Below are positions 17,777 to 26,347 of a stretch of DNA of 64,000 nt, in pieces. The number at the start of each line of letters is the position of its first letter. Position 1 is the first letter of the stretch. Below the pieces are notes generated by a model, which saw nothing but the letters and a program-made list of their open reading frames with translations, did no database searches and was not told the origin of the DNA. A program made the translations under genes and the position numbers. This DNA comes from CAWAHD01 sp963781785 (lineage in GTDB: Bacteria > Planctomycetota > Planctomycetia > Isosphaerales > Isosphaeraceae). The stretch is from the NCBI GenBank assembly GCA_963781785.1, contig CAWAHD010000004.1, positions 1 through 64,000 of the forward strand. Direction: 5' to 3'.

Positions 17777-18597
17777 TCCTGGGTCCTCACACCGTCTGTG
17801 CGCGACTCAACGAGAGCACCGTTACTGCGGGTGTCCACGACAGGCGCCTCGTGGACGGGAACGCCCGCAGCTTCGAGCATCGCCCGGCTCTCTGCCGGCA
17901 GCCCCGAATCGACGACGACCTGATCCACCTGGTCGAGCCCGCAAAGCCGAGCAAGCGCCAGCCGGCCGAACTTGGTATGGTCGGCGACGATCATGACTTC
18001 CTGGCCGCAGGACATCATCTGCCGCTCGGTTTCAACCAGCAGTGAATTGGAGTTGTAGATGCCTTCCGGCACGATCCCGCCGGCACCGAGTACCGCCGTT
18101 CGAACCCGAATCGTCTCCATTGTGGCAATCGCCAGCGGCCCCAAGGCGACACCTGTTCGGGGGTAGACGTATCCACCGATCAGAATCAGGTCGGTTTGCT
18201 GGCTTGATGCCAGAAGCTGGGCAATCGGCAAACTGTTGGTGACGACCTGCACGCGCCGCCCGTAGAGCGCCCGGGCGACTTCGAGCGTGGTTGTTCCGCC
18301 GTCCAGGAGTACCGTGTCTCCGTCTTCCAAGAGCGCGGCGGCCGCGATTCCGATGGCACGTTTTTCCGCGGCTGCGGTGCCCGTGCGCTCGTCGAACGCT
18401 GGCATCGACCTCACTTCGCCCGTGTAGACCGCACCGCCGTGCGTCCGCTTGATCGAGCCGGCGAGATCCAGGGCCTCCAGATCGCGCCGGATTGTGCTCT
18501 CGGAGACCGAAAGCACGCGCACCAGCTCGTCCAGAGTCGCATACCCCTGGCGGGTGATCATCTCAAGCAGTCTTTGGCGGCGCGTCTCGGCGAGCAT
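17773..18597 (-). CDS. DeoR-family transcriptional regulator of the BMC operon
   Basis: 274 residues. N-terminal winged helix-turn-helix (YATLDELVRVLSVSESTIRR, DLEALDLAG), then the DeoR sugar-phosphate sensor domain (GDTVLLDGGTTTLEVARAL, VVTNSLPIAQLL, VMIVADHTKFGR). It is the first gene of the operon, so it probably regulates its own transcription in response to a sugar phosphate such as fuculose-1-phosphate (inference). A sigma-70-like promoter lies just upstream. The C-terminal 45 residues (VPVHEAPVVDTRSNGAL...) extend the family core. Confidence 0.9.
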   Translation of the reverse strand: MLAETRRQRLLEMITRQGYATLDELVRVLSVSESTIRRDLEALDLAGSIKRTHGGAVYTGEVRSMPAFDERTGTAAAEKRAIGIAAAALLEDGDTVLLDGGTTTLEVARALYGRRVQVVTNSLPIAQLLASSQQTDLILIGGYVYPRTGVALGPLAIATMETIRVRTAVLGAGGIVPEGIYNSNSLLVETERQMMSCGQEVMIVADHTKFGRLALARLCGLDQVDQVVVDSGLPAESRAMLEAAGVPVHEAPVVDTRSNGALVESRTDGVRTQE

Positions 18598-18637
18598 GTC
18601 GGCCTTTTGCGCGAAATCAACCTTACAACCCGCCAGT

Positions 18638-18666
18638 ATTCTTCACTATCAAGCACAAGTTGTCAA
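18638..18666 (-). promoter_or_regulatory. predicted promoter of the BMC operon
   Basis: On the minus strand TTGACA (18661-18666) is followed after exactly 17 bases by AAGAAT (18638-18643), 41 bases before the deoR-type start codon. The -35 matches the sigma-70 consensus; the -10 is weaker. The surrounding roughly 190-base divergent gap is clearly more AT-rich than the flanking genes. A DeoR operator would be expected here, but no clear palindrome is seen. Confidence 0.5.
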
Positions 18667-18786
18667 GAGACTTTAGAGATAATGATGGAAAGTGGAAGAA
18701 TATGGTGGATTTCGCTCGATTATTGGTGACTTTCGGAGAGGTCTGGTACGATCGAGCATTGGCTGCGGAAGACAGGAGTCGAGCGG

Positions 18787-19638
18787 ATGCCGGAGCTGCC
18801 CGAAGTCGAAACGATGGTACGCGGGCTGAGGCCGGCGCTGGTCGGGCGGCGGATCGCGCGGCTGGAGGTTCTCGACCCGTTCCTCGTGCACGGGTGTTCG
18901 GCAGCGGATTTATCGAGACACGGCCGGGGTGCGACGGTTGCCGAGGTGAATCGTCGGGGCAAGTGGGTCGTCGTGACGCTGGCCGGTCATCGGGGGATTA
19001 TCGTCATTCAGCCCAGGATGACGGGAGGCTTTTGGCTGCTCGAGCCAGAGCGACGGGACCACATCCGCCTGGTATTCCACGTAGACGATCCAGGGGCGAT
19101 GGTCTGGTATTGCGACACGCGGCGGCTAGGCAAAATTGGATGGTACCCGCGGGCTGAGGATGCGGGTCTGGCGTTTGCGCGTTCGCACGGGCCGGACGCG
19201 CTCGAGGTGCGCCGCGAGGAGCTTCAGGAGCGGCTGGCTGGCACTGGACGCGGCATCAAGCCGGCGCTCATGGACCAGAAGGTTGTCGCGGGTGTCGGCA
19301 ATATTTATGCCGACGAGATCCTGCACGCGGCGCGCATTCACCCCGAGCGGCCTGCGGCGGGACTGTCGTCGCGGGAGATCGGCCGCCTGCATCGCGCGAT
19401 CGGCGAGATTCTGTCGCTGGCGATCGAGCTGGAGGGGTCGAGCTTCGACGCGGAGTATCGCACAGTTCTGGGCGTTGAGGGAGGATTCCTGGCGCAGAAC
19501 GCGGTCTACGGCCGCGAGAGCCAGCCCTGCCGGACCTGTTCGCAGCCGATTTTCAAGACGCGGATTGCCGGCTTGATCGGGCGGCCCACCTATTTTTGCC
19601 CGCATTGCCAGAAACCGCGGTTGAAGGATGAAGGATGA
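18787..19638 (+). CDS. mutM: formamidopyrimidine-DNA glycosylase
   Basis: 283 residues. The N-terminal catalytic MPELPEVETMVRGL, the lysine in NRRGKWVVVTL, the helix-two-turn-helix KPALMDQKVVAGVGNIYADE and the C-terminal zinc finger (CRTCSQPIF...FCPHCQ) are all present. It removes oxidised purines such as 8-oxoguanine and nicks the abasic site. The last residues (LKDEG) and stop are encoded by a copy of the short GGATGAA repeat also found at 20178-20211 and 60111-60150, so the natural end may have been altered. The gene is divergent from the BMC operon. The start is fixed by the catalytic proline. Confidence 0.96.
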   Translation: MPELPEVETMVRGLRPALVGRRIARLEVLDPFLVHGCSAADLSRHGRGATVAEVNRRGKWVVVTLAGHRGIIVIQPRMTGGFWLLEPERRDHIRLVFHVDDPGAMVWYCDTRRLGKIGWYPRAEDAGLAFARSHGPDALEVRREELQERLAGTGRGIKPALMDQKVVAGVGNIYADEILHAARIHPERPAAGLSSREIGRLHRAIGEILSLAIELEGSSFDAEYRTVLGVEGGFLAQNAVYGRESQPCRTCSQPIFKTRIAGLIGRPTYFCPHCQKPRLKDEG

Positions 19639-19853
19639 ATCAGACATCTCGCCCTTTTTCTGTGAGCGCTTCAGGGTCTGGCCCTGCAGGCCATTCTCGC
19701 CGACATTCTGATCTTGCGTGCCTTGTCTGGCCGCTGCACGAGACTCTGACTCCGTAACATCGCCGCGTCGTGCGCTCATCTTTTCGGATTTGAGATTTAG
19801 GATTTCGTGCTTGTTTTCGGCTCTGCCGCGTTGGGCTGCTATTTCGCTCTTCT

Positions 19854-19961
19854 CTTCGTTGCCGTCGTTTGCTTCTGTTCAAGGCGTATTGGCAGTGGTG
19901 TTGATGGCCGGCGCATGGTGCATTCCGGATCTTGGAACAGAAGCAAACGAAGGAAACGAAG
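19854..19961. repeat. 30-bp inverted repeat around a 47-base spacer
   Basis: Arm 19854-19883 and arm 19931-19961 are reverse complements at about 28 of 31 positions; the core is TTTGCTTCTGTTC / GAACAGAAGCAAA. It can form a long stem-loop in either transcript. It sits inside a segment flanked by inverted TCATCC-type repeats, consistent with a small non-autonomous element. Confidence 0.8.
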
Positions 19962-20177
19962 ATTTCGGTGCGGCTTGCATTGGGCCATTGAGTCCCGGGG
20001 CTGTTCCTGCTTTCCTGCCTTCGTCATGCCGTTTGAGCGGGCTTCTGTCCGACAGCGAAACAGAGTTCGCTATTTGCCGGTTGTGCGGGATGGACTGCTT
20101 GACTCGATCCCAGAGGCCGTTCCGTTCGGCGTTTATCTTCATCAGCTCCTCCGACCGAAACACGTCCCCGTATTGAT

Positions 20178-20211
20178 TCATCTTTCATCCTTCATCCTTC
20201 AGCTTCCATCC
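20178..20211. repeat. TCATCCT short tandem repeat
   Basis: Several near-copies of a 7-base TCATCCT unit. Copies in the opposite orientation form the 3' end of mutM (19623-19638), and a longer tract recurs at 60111-60150, so this is a dispersed repeat of the genome. Confidence 0.7.
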
Positions 20212-20737
20212 GTTCAGCCACCACGCGCTGCCCCGGATGCTGACGGGCAAGATGCCCGTCCCCCGCCGGCCATGTGGTAGAGTTGGGCGAGTCAGGGACT
20301 TGGCGATCCCTCCTCATCGCGACATATCTCCGACTCAGGACCAAAGCTGAGCTGCCGCCTGCGTTGCGAGGGACTGCACACGGCCAGGCCGCCTGACAGC
20401 GTTCGACCTCGGAGAGTGCTGAGACAGTTCTGGCCTGGCCCACCCCAAGCGAATTCGCTGAGGGGTAGGGGTGGGTTTTGAAAGTGCGCGGCAACGACGA
20501 TCAATGGTCAGTTGAATGTAATCTTCTCGACTCGTCACACATCGCACCGTGGCCCGGTCACGACACTTGCCGGTTCTCGACTGGTACCGCCGCCGATTTG
20601 CCGTAACTTGAGCAGTCTTGTCGCCCTGGCTTGGCGTCATGCGCGGGAGGGGCCGAACAGGCCGGGTAGCCCGTGCCTCCTGCTTGGCGTACAACCGGCT
20701 TGCGGGCGTTCCCACGACGCGAGATCGGAGAAGAGCC

Positions 20738-21013
20738 GTGACGACACACCAGCCCCGCTACAGTAAAGAGGAGTACGCCCGCCGCGGGAGTGCTCTCTAC
20801 GAGCAGCACGTGCGCTCGAAGGTCGAGGCCGGCAACTGCGGGCGGATCGTGGCACTCGACGTGGACAGCGGCGGTTTCGAAGTCGCGGACGATACCTTGG
20901 CTGCATCCCAGCGCTTGCTGGCCCGCTGTCCCGACGCCCAGATCTGGTGCGTCCGCATTGGCCATCCGGCAGTCCATCGATTCGGCCCGCGCCGCAGAGC
21001 GGCGCGGACATGA
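20738..21013 (+). CDS. small conserved hypothetical protein
   Basis: 91 residues starting at GTG with GGAG seven bases upstream: TTHQPRYSKEEYARRGSALY, then GRIVALDVDSGGFEVADDTL, RLLARCPDAQIWCVRIGHPA, HRFGPR. From memory this is a small protein family of cyanobacteria and planctomycetes, commonly followed by a retroviral-type aspartic protease. The next ATG overlaps its stop as expected for that pair, but the partner is broken. It may act as an antitoxin-like or accessory subunit; function is unknown. The length is normal for the family. Confidence 0.7.
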   Translation: MTTHQPRYSKEEYARRGSALYEQHVRSKVEAGNCGRIVALDVDSGGFEVADDTLAASQRLLARCPDAQIWCVRIGHPAVHRFGPRRRAART

Positions 21014-21075
21014 TGAGCGGCATTGTCAACGCGGACCTGGAAGCCGTGATCGGGCTTTCCTGCCGGGCGGTCCGG
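21010..21075 (+). pseudogene. remnant of clan AA aspartic protease gene
   Basis: The first codons after the overlapping ATG read MMSGIVNADLEAVIGLS, the usual opening of small aspartic proteases that pair with the upstream gene. The sequence then loses the family pattern, and the active-site DTG region is absent within the following 100 bases. The rest of the gene appears deleted or heavily rearranged, next to the transposon region. Confidence 0.5.
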
Positions 21076-21193
21076 CGACCATCGCGGGCCAACCTTGAAG
21101 GTAATCACCCCCCGGCAGGAAGGCACGGTGATCACAGCACATGGTGAAGTGATACGCCGGCATGAGTCCGGGAATGTACTTGTGAGACGATCG

Positions 21194-21982
21194 TCAAAAG
21201 GTCATCTCGGACCATGCGGTGACGCCTTGCAGAATGAAGCCATCGAAGTCATCCAGCAAGCGCCGCAGCACGGCGTGCGCCGCAACGAAGTGCCCAGAGG
21301 CGATGGAGGCAGCAGCAGGCTGCACGGCACGCCGATAGAGGCGGCGAAGGATTTCGGTCGCATCCGACCGAGCCTGGATGCGTCGTAAGAGTTCGGGTGC
21401 CGTTGCATAGTATCTGGCGATGTCGCCAGAGCCCACGGGATCCAGCGACAAGACCGTGTCACGGTACTCTCGAAGGAGCTGCAATTCATCGCAGTCGTCC
21501 GGCAGGCCCATTGCCTGACATGCCGCCGTGCTGAGGTAGCAACGTCTTCCTCTCTGTGTCGTTTGCGTGGCCCCGCTCGTGCTACCAGCACGTCCCGCTG
21601 CGCAGTAATTCACCACCAAATTGTCCTTGTGCCGCTCGATGTCTTGAGCGACATATTTTTCACGATCCACTTCGGTCTCCCAGATGACCTGACTCCGCAT
21701 TCCGAGACACCAATACCACAGATCGATGATGAAATAGTCGCTCCCCCACGATCCCGGATCGTTGATATTTCCGGCTCGCCGCGCAACCACAATTGAGTGG
21801 CCACTCTTGGCGGTATAACGGATTGCCACCCACTCCATCTGGCCGTCGAACTTGTTCTCTTTACAATAAAAAATGACTGCCTGAGCGCACTGGTCACATA
21901 CGGCCTGCCTGTCTTTGTTGACGCTCTCCGCTGCGCTTTTGACGGTCTGATCGGTCACGCCCTTATCCTGTGCCCCCACCAT
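21194..21982 (-). CDS. CFI-box-CTERM-like protein, possible papain-fold domain
   Basis: 262 residues, no signal peptide. The N-terminal half has a cysteine pair (AVCDQCAQAVIFYC), a histidine in SGHSIVVARRAG and an aspartate in DYFIIDLWYW. This Cys-His-Asp order is reminiscent of papain-fold/NlpC-like enzymes (weak inference). The second half begins CYLSTAACQAMGLPDDCDEL and continues as amphipathic helices (LQLLREYRDTVLSLDP), matching the CFI-box C-terminal domain pattern. It ends 22 bases from the stop of the downstream transposase on the same strand, so the transposon may have landed in or near its promoter. Function is unknown. Confidence 0.6.
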   Translation of the reverse strand: MVGAQDKGVTDQTVKSAAESVNKDRQAVCDQCAQAVIFYCKENKFDGQMEWVAIRYTAKSGHSIVVARRAGNINDPGSWGSDYFIIDLWYWCLGMRSQVIWETEVDREKYVAQDIERHKDNLVVNYCAAGRAGSTSGATQTTQRGRRCYLSTAACQAMGLPDDCDELQLLREYRDTVLSLDPVGSGDIARYYATAPELLRRIQARSDATEILRRLYRRAVQPAAASIASGHFVAAHAVLRRLLDDFDGFILQGVTAWSEMTF

Positions 21983-22003
21983 TATTCGTGCAGCGATTGG
22001 GCG

Positions 22004-23944
22004 TCAAAATGCCGGAGTAATTCGTCTCCTCGTGACATGAAGGAGACCGAGCTGCTCGAGGACGGGTTGCGCCGCGATCCGCTCGATCTCGGCTTGGGGG
22101 TAATGCGAGAGCGCGGCTGCTGGGTCGATCATGCGCTGTTCCAGGACAGTCGCGATCTCGCTCCTTAAATGTTGCCACATGTTTTTGCGTCTGTCCAGTG
22201 ACAAAACGGCGCGCACCGCCCAGGTTTCTTCCGGAGTCAGTCCCGTCGGTCCCCACGGCCGACTCAGTCGGTTGGCGCGAAGACGCGCGGTCAGGAGATC
22301 GTCGCTCGTCCAGAAGTCGCGGCGACCCGCTTGATCGGCAACGTGCGCGGTCAACTCCTTGAGCGTGCGGTTGGCACGCTCACAGCCGCCATTGTACTGG
22401 GCACAGTACGGCGGCGAGTACAAAGTGAAAACCTCCCGGCCGTGCAAGAAGCGCTTCGTCAGGTGGGCGCGGAACGCCGGACCGTTGTCACATTTCATGA
22501 CCAGCGGCGCACCGTGCTCCTCAAACAAATCGGCCAGCGCTTCCACCACGGTCGCCGCGTCCTCGCGCGCCACCGCCAGCCAGAGCAACTGCTGTCGACT
22601 CGCCAGGTCGCGCACGTTCAGGATCGCAGGCAAGACGCCGTCGATCAGGTAGGGGGGATGAGTGAAATCCATCGCCCACACGCTGCCTCCACAGAGCCAC
22701 TCCAGCCGACACCGTTCCTCGACATGCTCTTGAAGCCACTCGGCACGATATCCCGCTTTGAGCTCAGCCAGTTCGGCGCGCGCGACATCGGGATACTCGG
22801 CCTGGAGACTCGATAGGCTGATGCTCGGGCCGTGCAGTTCCAGAAAGCCGGTGACCTCGGCTTGGCGCTCGACCGGGGCAATTTGCGGCGGCCGCCCCCG
22901 TGGGCGCGGCGCCAGCCGATCTGCGCCCCAACCTCGATCCCAATTCCACATGGTGCGCGGTGAGAGACCAAGAGCTTGGGCCGTCTCCTCCGTCGACCAG
23001 CCGTGGCCACGCGCGTAACGGCGAAACGCAACCGACCGTTTTCGCAGATCGCGCTCGCTCCATCGGCGCTTGGATTGGCGATCCCAACCGCGGCGCGGTA
23101 CCTCACGGTTGTCGGGCGTTGGCACACGTTCGGCCTGACCGGCGCGATCGTCCAGTGGCAGCGAGTCTCGGCGACATCCCTCGACCGCCGCCTGACCGGC
23201 CCGCGCCTCACCACGCGCACACGGCGGCGTGCCGGCTGAATGGCCAAGGGGGTCTCCCGCGGTGGTCATCGTCCAGCCCGGCATGGCGGTCGCGATCGAC
23301 AAGAGCGCGGCACCATCGTTGCCGACCCACGTGCTCGCGATGCTGCGGTCGTGACGACGTGCCGGATCGCTGGTCTCGTCGACCACGACCGCCGCAGTTT
23401 GGCTCTCAAGTTCGAACTCGAAGTCGGTGTCGTCCCGAGCGTCTCCGGCTACGGCGTCCCGGAACAGATCGGAATTCGTGGAGGCTTTCCTGGCCTCATG
23501 GTCTCGGTGAGGGGCGCTGCTTGCATCTTCAACTGGATCCCTCACCGACTCGCTTTTTTTGCGGCTTGCTTGAGCTGCGGCTTGGGCCGAGACAGACCTT
23601 GGCGCGCACAGCTCCGCCCGTAACTGGGCCCCTTTCAGCTCCAGCTCCAACCGCTCAACTTTTTGTTCCAGATTCGCGATCTGCTGTTGCTCGGGCGTTT
23701 TCTCCGCCGAGGGACGCCGGCCAGGTGATCCCGGTTCCAGGGTTTTCACCCAGCGCTCCAGGCTCTCGTGCTTGAGATCGAAGAACCAAGACTCCTCGAT
23801 TCCCAGATCGGCGCACGCGTCGGCGATGTTGATCTCCCCCGCGAGATTGGCCAGGATCACCCGCAGCCGGGCCTTGGCTACGGGTGATCCTGCCAGACGG
23901 TCGACTTGGTCAGCGATGCTCAATGGCTTTCGGCCGGCCGGCAT
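22004..23944 (-). CDS. DDE integrase/transposase B (rve family)
   Basis: 646 residues from the ATG at 23944, which has GGAGGG seven bases upstream. Order: N-terminal DNA-binding-like region (RKPLSIADQVDRLAGSPVAK), a Gln/Glu-rich coiled coil (QQQIANLEQKVERLELELKG), a long disordered region, a second helix-turn-helix (GWSTEETAQALGLSPRTMWN) and the RNase H-like core. Catalytic residues lie in VWAMDFTHPP, VMKCDNGPAFR and GGCERANRTLKE. A C-terminal Arg-rich part follows. The start overlaps the helper gene by about 35 bases. It is unlike simple IS3/IS481 transposases in length. Confidence 0.8.
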   Translation of the reverse strand: MPAGRKPLSIADQVDRLAGSPVAKARLRVILANLAGEINIADACADLGIEESWFFDLKHESLERWVKTLEPGSPGRRPSAEKTPEQQQIANLEQKVERLELELKGAQLRAELCAPRSVSAQAAAQASRKKSESVRDPVEDASSAPHRDHEARKASTNSDLFRDAVAGDARDDTDFEFELESQTAAVVVDETSDPARRHDRSIASTWVGNDGAALLSIATAMPGWTMTTAGDPLGHSAGTPPCARGEARAGQAAVEGCRRDSLPLDDRAGQAERVPTPDNREVPRRGWDRQSKRRWSERDLRKRSVAFRRYARGHGWSTEETAQALGLSPRTMWNWDRGWGADRLAPRPRGRPPQIAPVERQAEVTGFLELHGPSISLSSLQAEYPDVARAELAELKAGYRAEWLQEHVEERCRLEWLCGGSVWAMDFTHPPYLIDGVLPAILNVRDLASRQQLLWLAVAREDAATVVEALADLFEEHGAPLVMKCDNGPAFRAHLTKRFLHGREVFTLYSPPYCAQYNGGCERANRTLKELTAHVADQAGRRDFWTSDDLLTARLRANRLSRPWGPTGLTPEETWAVRAVLSLDRRKNMWQHLRSEIATVLEQRMIDPAAALSHYPQAEIERIAAQPVLEQLGLLHVTRRRITPAF

Positions 23945-24608
23945 GGATAGACCCTCCGTGATCGCCCTGCCCTTCGGAGCGGATCGTCTCCAACGCCGCT
24001 GGTCGATTCCCATCGCCAGCGGGCCCCGCCGCAGGGGGTTTCCCAACGGGTCCTTGTACCGCAGCCGGCCCTTCCTTGCCAGGTGAATCCGCGGTTTGCA
24101 GCAACCGCGCGGCGCGGAGTGCTCGCACGCACGGTTTCCGCCGCCGCCGTTTGGTTCCGCTGGACGCTTCCTGCGTTTTGCTGGCCGCCGGCGCCAGCCC
24201 CAACGCGCGTTGAGTGGTTCGGGCTAGCGCCTGATGGCGAGCTAGCTCACGCCGACTGACAGACAGCTCGCGCTCCAGGCGAGCCAGCCGCCGGTCGGTC
24301 GAGACGGTGCGCCCAACCGGACGGGGCTCACACGCCCAGATCAGCCCTCGAATGGCTCGCTGCTCCAGGAGATAGTAGCGCGGCAACCGGATTCCCAGCG
24401 CCGTCGCGGCACCAGCGGGAGTCCGCACTCCGGCCAGCACTTCGAGGACCAGAGCCGCGGCGCGTCTGGCTTCAGGGCCGATGTGCGGGGCTTCGGGACA
24501 ATCCGCCGTCAGTTGCCGCCGGTAGGTTCCGCGCGATCGCTGCGCCGCGGCTTCCTTTTGTCGAGGCGCCCGGCCGTGCGGCCGGGCCGAGGCAGGGTTC
24601 GCCGTCAT
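23910..24608 (-). CDS. small transposon protein with coiled coil
   Basis: 232 residues starting at an ATG that overlaps the stop of integrase A (ATGA). The N-terminus is basic. The central part has a helix-turn-helix-like stretch (TPAGAATALGIRLPRYYLLE) and a coiled segment (DRRLARLERELSVSRRELAR). The C-terminus is Arg/Lys-rich and disordered. No Walker motif, so it is not an IstB/TnsC-type ATPase. Its place between two integrases suggests a targeting or assembly factor (inference). Confidence 0.6.
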   Translation of the reverse strand: MTANPASARPHGRAPRQKEAAAQRSRGTYRRQLTADCPEAPHIGPEARRAAALVLEVLAGVRTPAGAATALGIRLPRYYLLEQRAIRGLIWACEPRPVGRTVSTDRRLARLERELSVSRRELARHQALARTTQRALGLAPAASKTQEASSGTKRRRRKPCVRALRAARLLQTADSPGKEGPAAVQGPVGKPPAAGPAGDGNRPAALETIRSEGQGDHGGSIHAGRPKAIEHR

Positions 24609-26347
24609 GGCTTGCCTCCTTCCTCGTTCGCTGTCTCGTCCGGCGTCGCCGGCGGGGACCCTTGCGGCGGCAGCTCATCGTGCGTCTGTGCCGGCACATC
24701 GCCAAGCGGTCCGGCGGCCGGAGAGCCATCTGGGCAGATGGCCTTGGGCATCGCGGCTGAGTCCGCGAAAGCGGCTGGCGGCACCAGATCCACTTCTTGC
24801 CGAACGCCCCCTTCGCGCGTCAGGAACACGCGCTCGCCTTCGGCATGCAGGCTGAAATTCTTGCCGCCCAGTTGGCCTGTCACGTAGAACGGGGGCTTGG
24901 GCAAGCCGTTGCGAGCCAGCTCCAGTGCGTTGGCGGCGACCCGATCTTTGAGGGCCAGCAGGACCTCGGGAGCCGCCCCGAAAAACCGGTCCGCCGGCAC
25001 CAGGCCGTCGATCCCGCTGTGGGTGCGCTGGAAGTTATACCAGTCGATGAAGTGGCCGATCCGCGCAGGGCGTCGGCCAGATCGAGGAACACAGCCGTCT
25101 CCACGCACTCGCGCCAGAGCGTTCCCCAGAACCGCTCGATCTTGCCCAAGGTCTGAGGATGGCGCGGCGCAGGCCACGATCTGGCGGATGCCGCGCCCTT
25201 TGAGCTCCTTCTGGAAAGCGCTCTCGCCCCGCCAGGTCACGTACTGAGCGCCATTGTCGGTGAGGATTTCCTCGGGGACTCCGTAGGCCGCGATGCCCGC
25301 ACGGAGAACCTCCAGCACCAGGGCCGTCGACTGGCTGGCGTGCAGACCGAAGCTGACGATGAACCGACTGTGGTCGTCGAGGAAGGCAACCAGGTAGACC
25401 CGCCGGTTCTGCCGCTTGAGCACGAAGGTGAACAGGTCGGTTTGCCAGAGCTGGCTGGGCCTGGCCCGCTCGAAGAAGCGGACCTTGTCGGGATGAGGTC
25501 GTGTGGGGGTTTCCTGCAACTGGTAGCCCGCCTCATGAAGCACACGGGCGACCGCTGGCGGGCTGGCCGGCAGTGCCGGGCCGCGCACCAGCATCTGGCT
25601 GATTCGCTCGCATCCCCAGTCGGGATGCGCCTGCTTGAGCAAGAGGATGGTGCGTTTGGTCAGGTCGGGCAAGCGGCTTCCTTCGCGGGCGCCTCGAGGC
25701 TGTTCGAGCAAGCCGGCCGGTCCCTGTTGGGTGAACCGCTGTTTCCAGGCATAGAGCGTATGCTTGGAGACGCCCACCAATGTTGCGAAATCCTTGGCGG
25801 GCAAGCCGCTGCGCTGCCAGCAGTCGAGGATCATGAGTCGCTGCTGGGGATTGTACGCCGCCGGCTTCACCTCCTCGGGTCGAGCCAGCCGCCGGCCGCG
25901 TTGCGTGCGTCTTTTGCCGGTCGGCAGCCCGAGCCCTTGCCGCCTGAGCTCAGCGACCGGGTCGAACTGGGCCGGCGGGCTGTCGAATTCGTTGGTCGGA
26001 ACCCCGGAGGGCTCGTCCGCCTCCACACCGAGGTCGTCCCGGGCAGGCGACTGCGGGGCGTCTCCAAACTCCGGAGCGGTCTCATCCCCACGATCGGGCA
26101 GGCCCGGCGGCTCGGGTGTACGTTCATCAGGATGGACCGTCTCCGCAATGCAGGCGTCCGCATTCTCCGATTTCGTGTCGATCGCGTCCGGAAATGTGAT
26201 GAGGTCAATCTGGGAATCGACCGCGTCCGGTTCACTTTCCGCCGCCGGATCATTCTTTAAATCGGATGTGGGCAGGACCAATTCTTCAGGCGGCCGTTCG
26301 CCAGGCGCGCCTCGACCACTCCACCACCGATTCCACTCGTTCCACAT
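24605..26347 (-). CDS. DDE integrase/transposase A (rve family, two frameshifts)
   Basis: About 580 residues from the ATG at 26347 (AGGAG three bases upstream). An acidic N-terminus of about 110 residues is followed by a helix-turn-helix (NPQQRLMILDCWQRSGLPAK, DFATLVGVSKHTLYAWKQRF) and an IS3/IS481-like rve core. Catalytic residues: LWQTDLFTF, EEILTDNGAQYV and the glutamate in LGKIERFWGTLW. The last lies between two compensating shifts at about 25165 and 25065; without bridging them the protein would lose its catalytic Glu. A beta-rich C-terminal domain (FYVTGQLGGKNFSLHAEGER) follows. Confidence 0.78.
   Translation of the reverse strand: MWNEWNRWWSGRGAPGERPPEELVLPTSDLKNDPAAESEPDAVDSQIDLITFPDAIDTKSENADACIAETVHPDERTPEPPGLPDRGDETAPEFGDAPQSPARDDLGVEADEPSGVPTNEFDSPPAQFDPVAELRRQGLGLPTGKRRTQRGRRLARPEEVKPAAYNPQQRLMILDCWQRSGLPAKDFATLVGVSKHTLYAWKQRFTQQGPAGLLEQPRGAREGSRLPDLTKRTILLLKQAHPDWGCERISQMLVRGPALPASPPAVARVLHEAGYQLQETPTRPHPDKVRFFERARPSQLWQTDLFTFVLKRQNRRVYLVAFLDDHSRFIVSFGLHASQSTALVLEVLRAGIAAYGVPEEILTDNGAQYVTWRGESAFQKELKGRGIRQIVACAAPSSDLGQDRAVLGNALARVRGDGCVPRSGRRPARIGHFIDWYNFQRTHSGIDGLVPADRFFGAAPEVLLALKDRVAANALELARNGLPKPPFYVTGQLGGKNFSLHAEGERVFLTREGGVRQEVDLVPPAAFADSAAMPKAICPDGSPAAGPLGDVPAQTHDELPPQGSPPATPDETANEEGGKP

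Larger units (their letters stand above)
19639..20737. other. gene-free stretch with repeats
   Basis: About 1.1 kb without a convincing gene. It contains a long imperfect inverted repeat (19854-19961), a tandem TCATCCT tract (20178-20211) and a small palindrome GACGGGCAAGATGCCCGTC near 20240. Short open frames on both strands show no family resemblance. The left 590 bases are bounded by inverted copies of the GGATGAA/TTCATCC repeat. Confidence 0.6.

Noticed and set aside
20251..20505. Small minus-strand frames in the gene-free region
   Set aside because: Several overlapping short frames with Arg/Ser/Pro-rich composition and no ribosome binding site.
22190..22200. GTCCAG near both transposon ends as a terminal repeat
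   Set aside because: The match is only six bases and lies inside the integrase B coding region.
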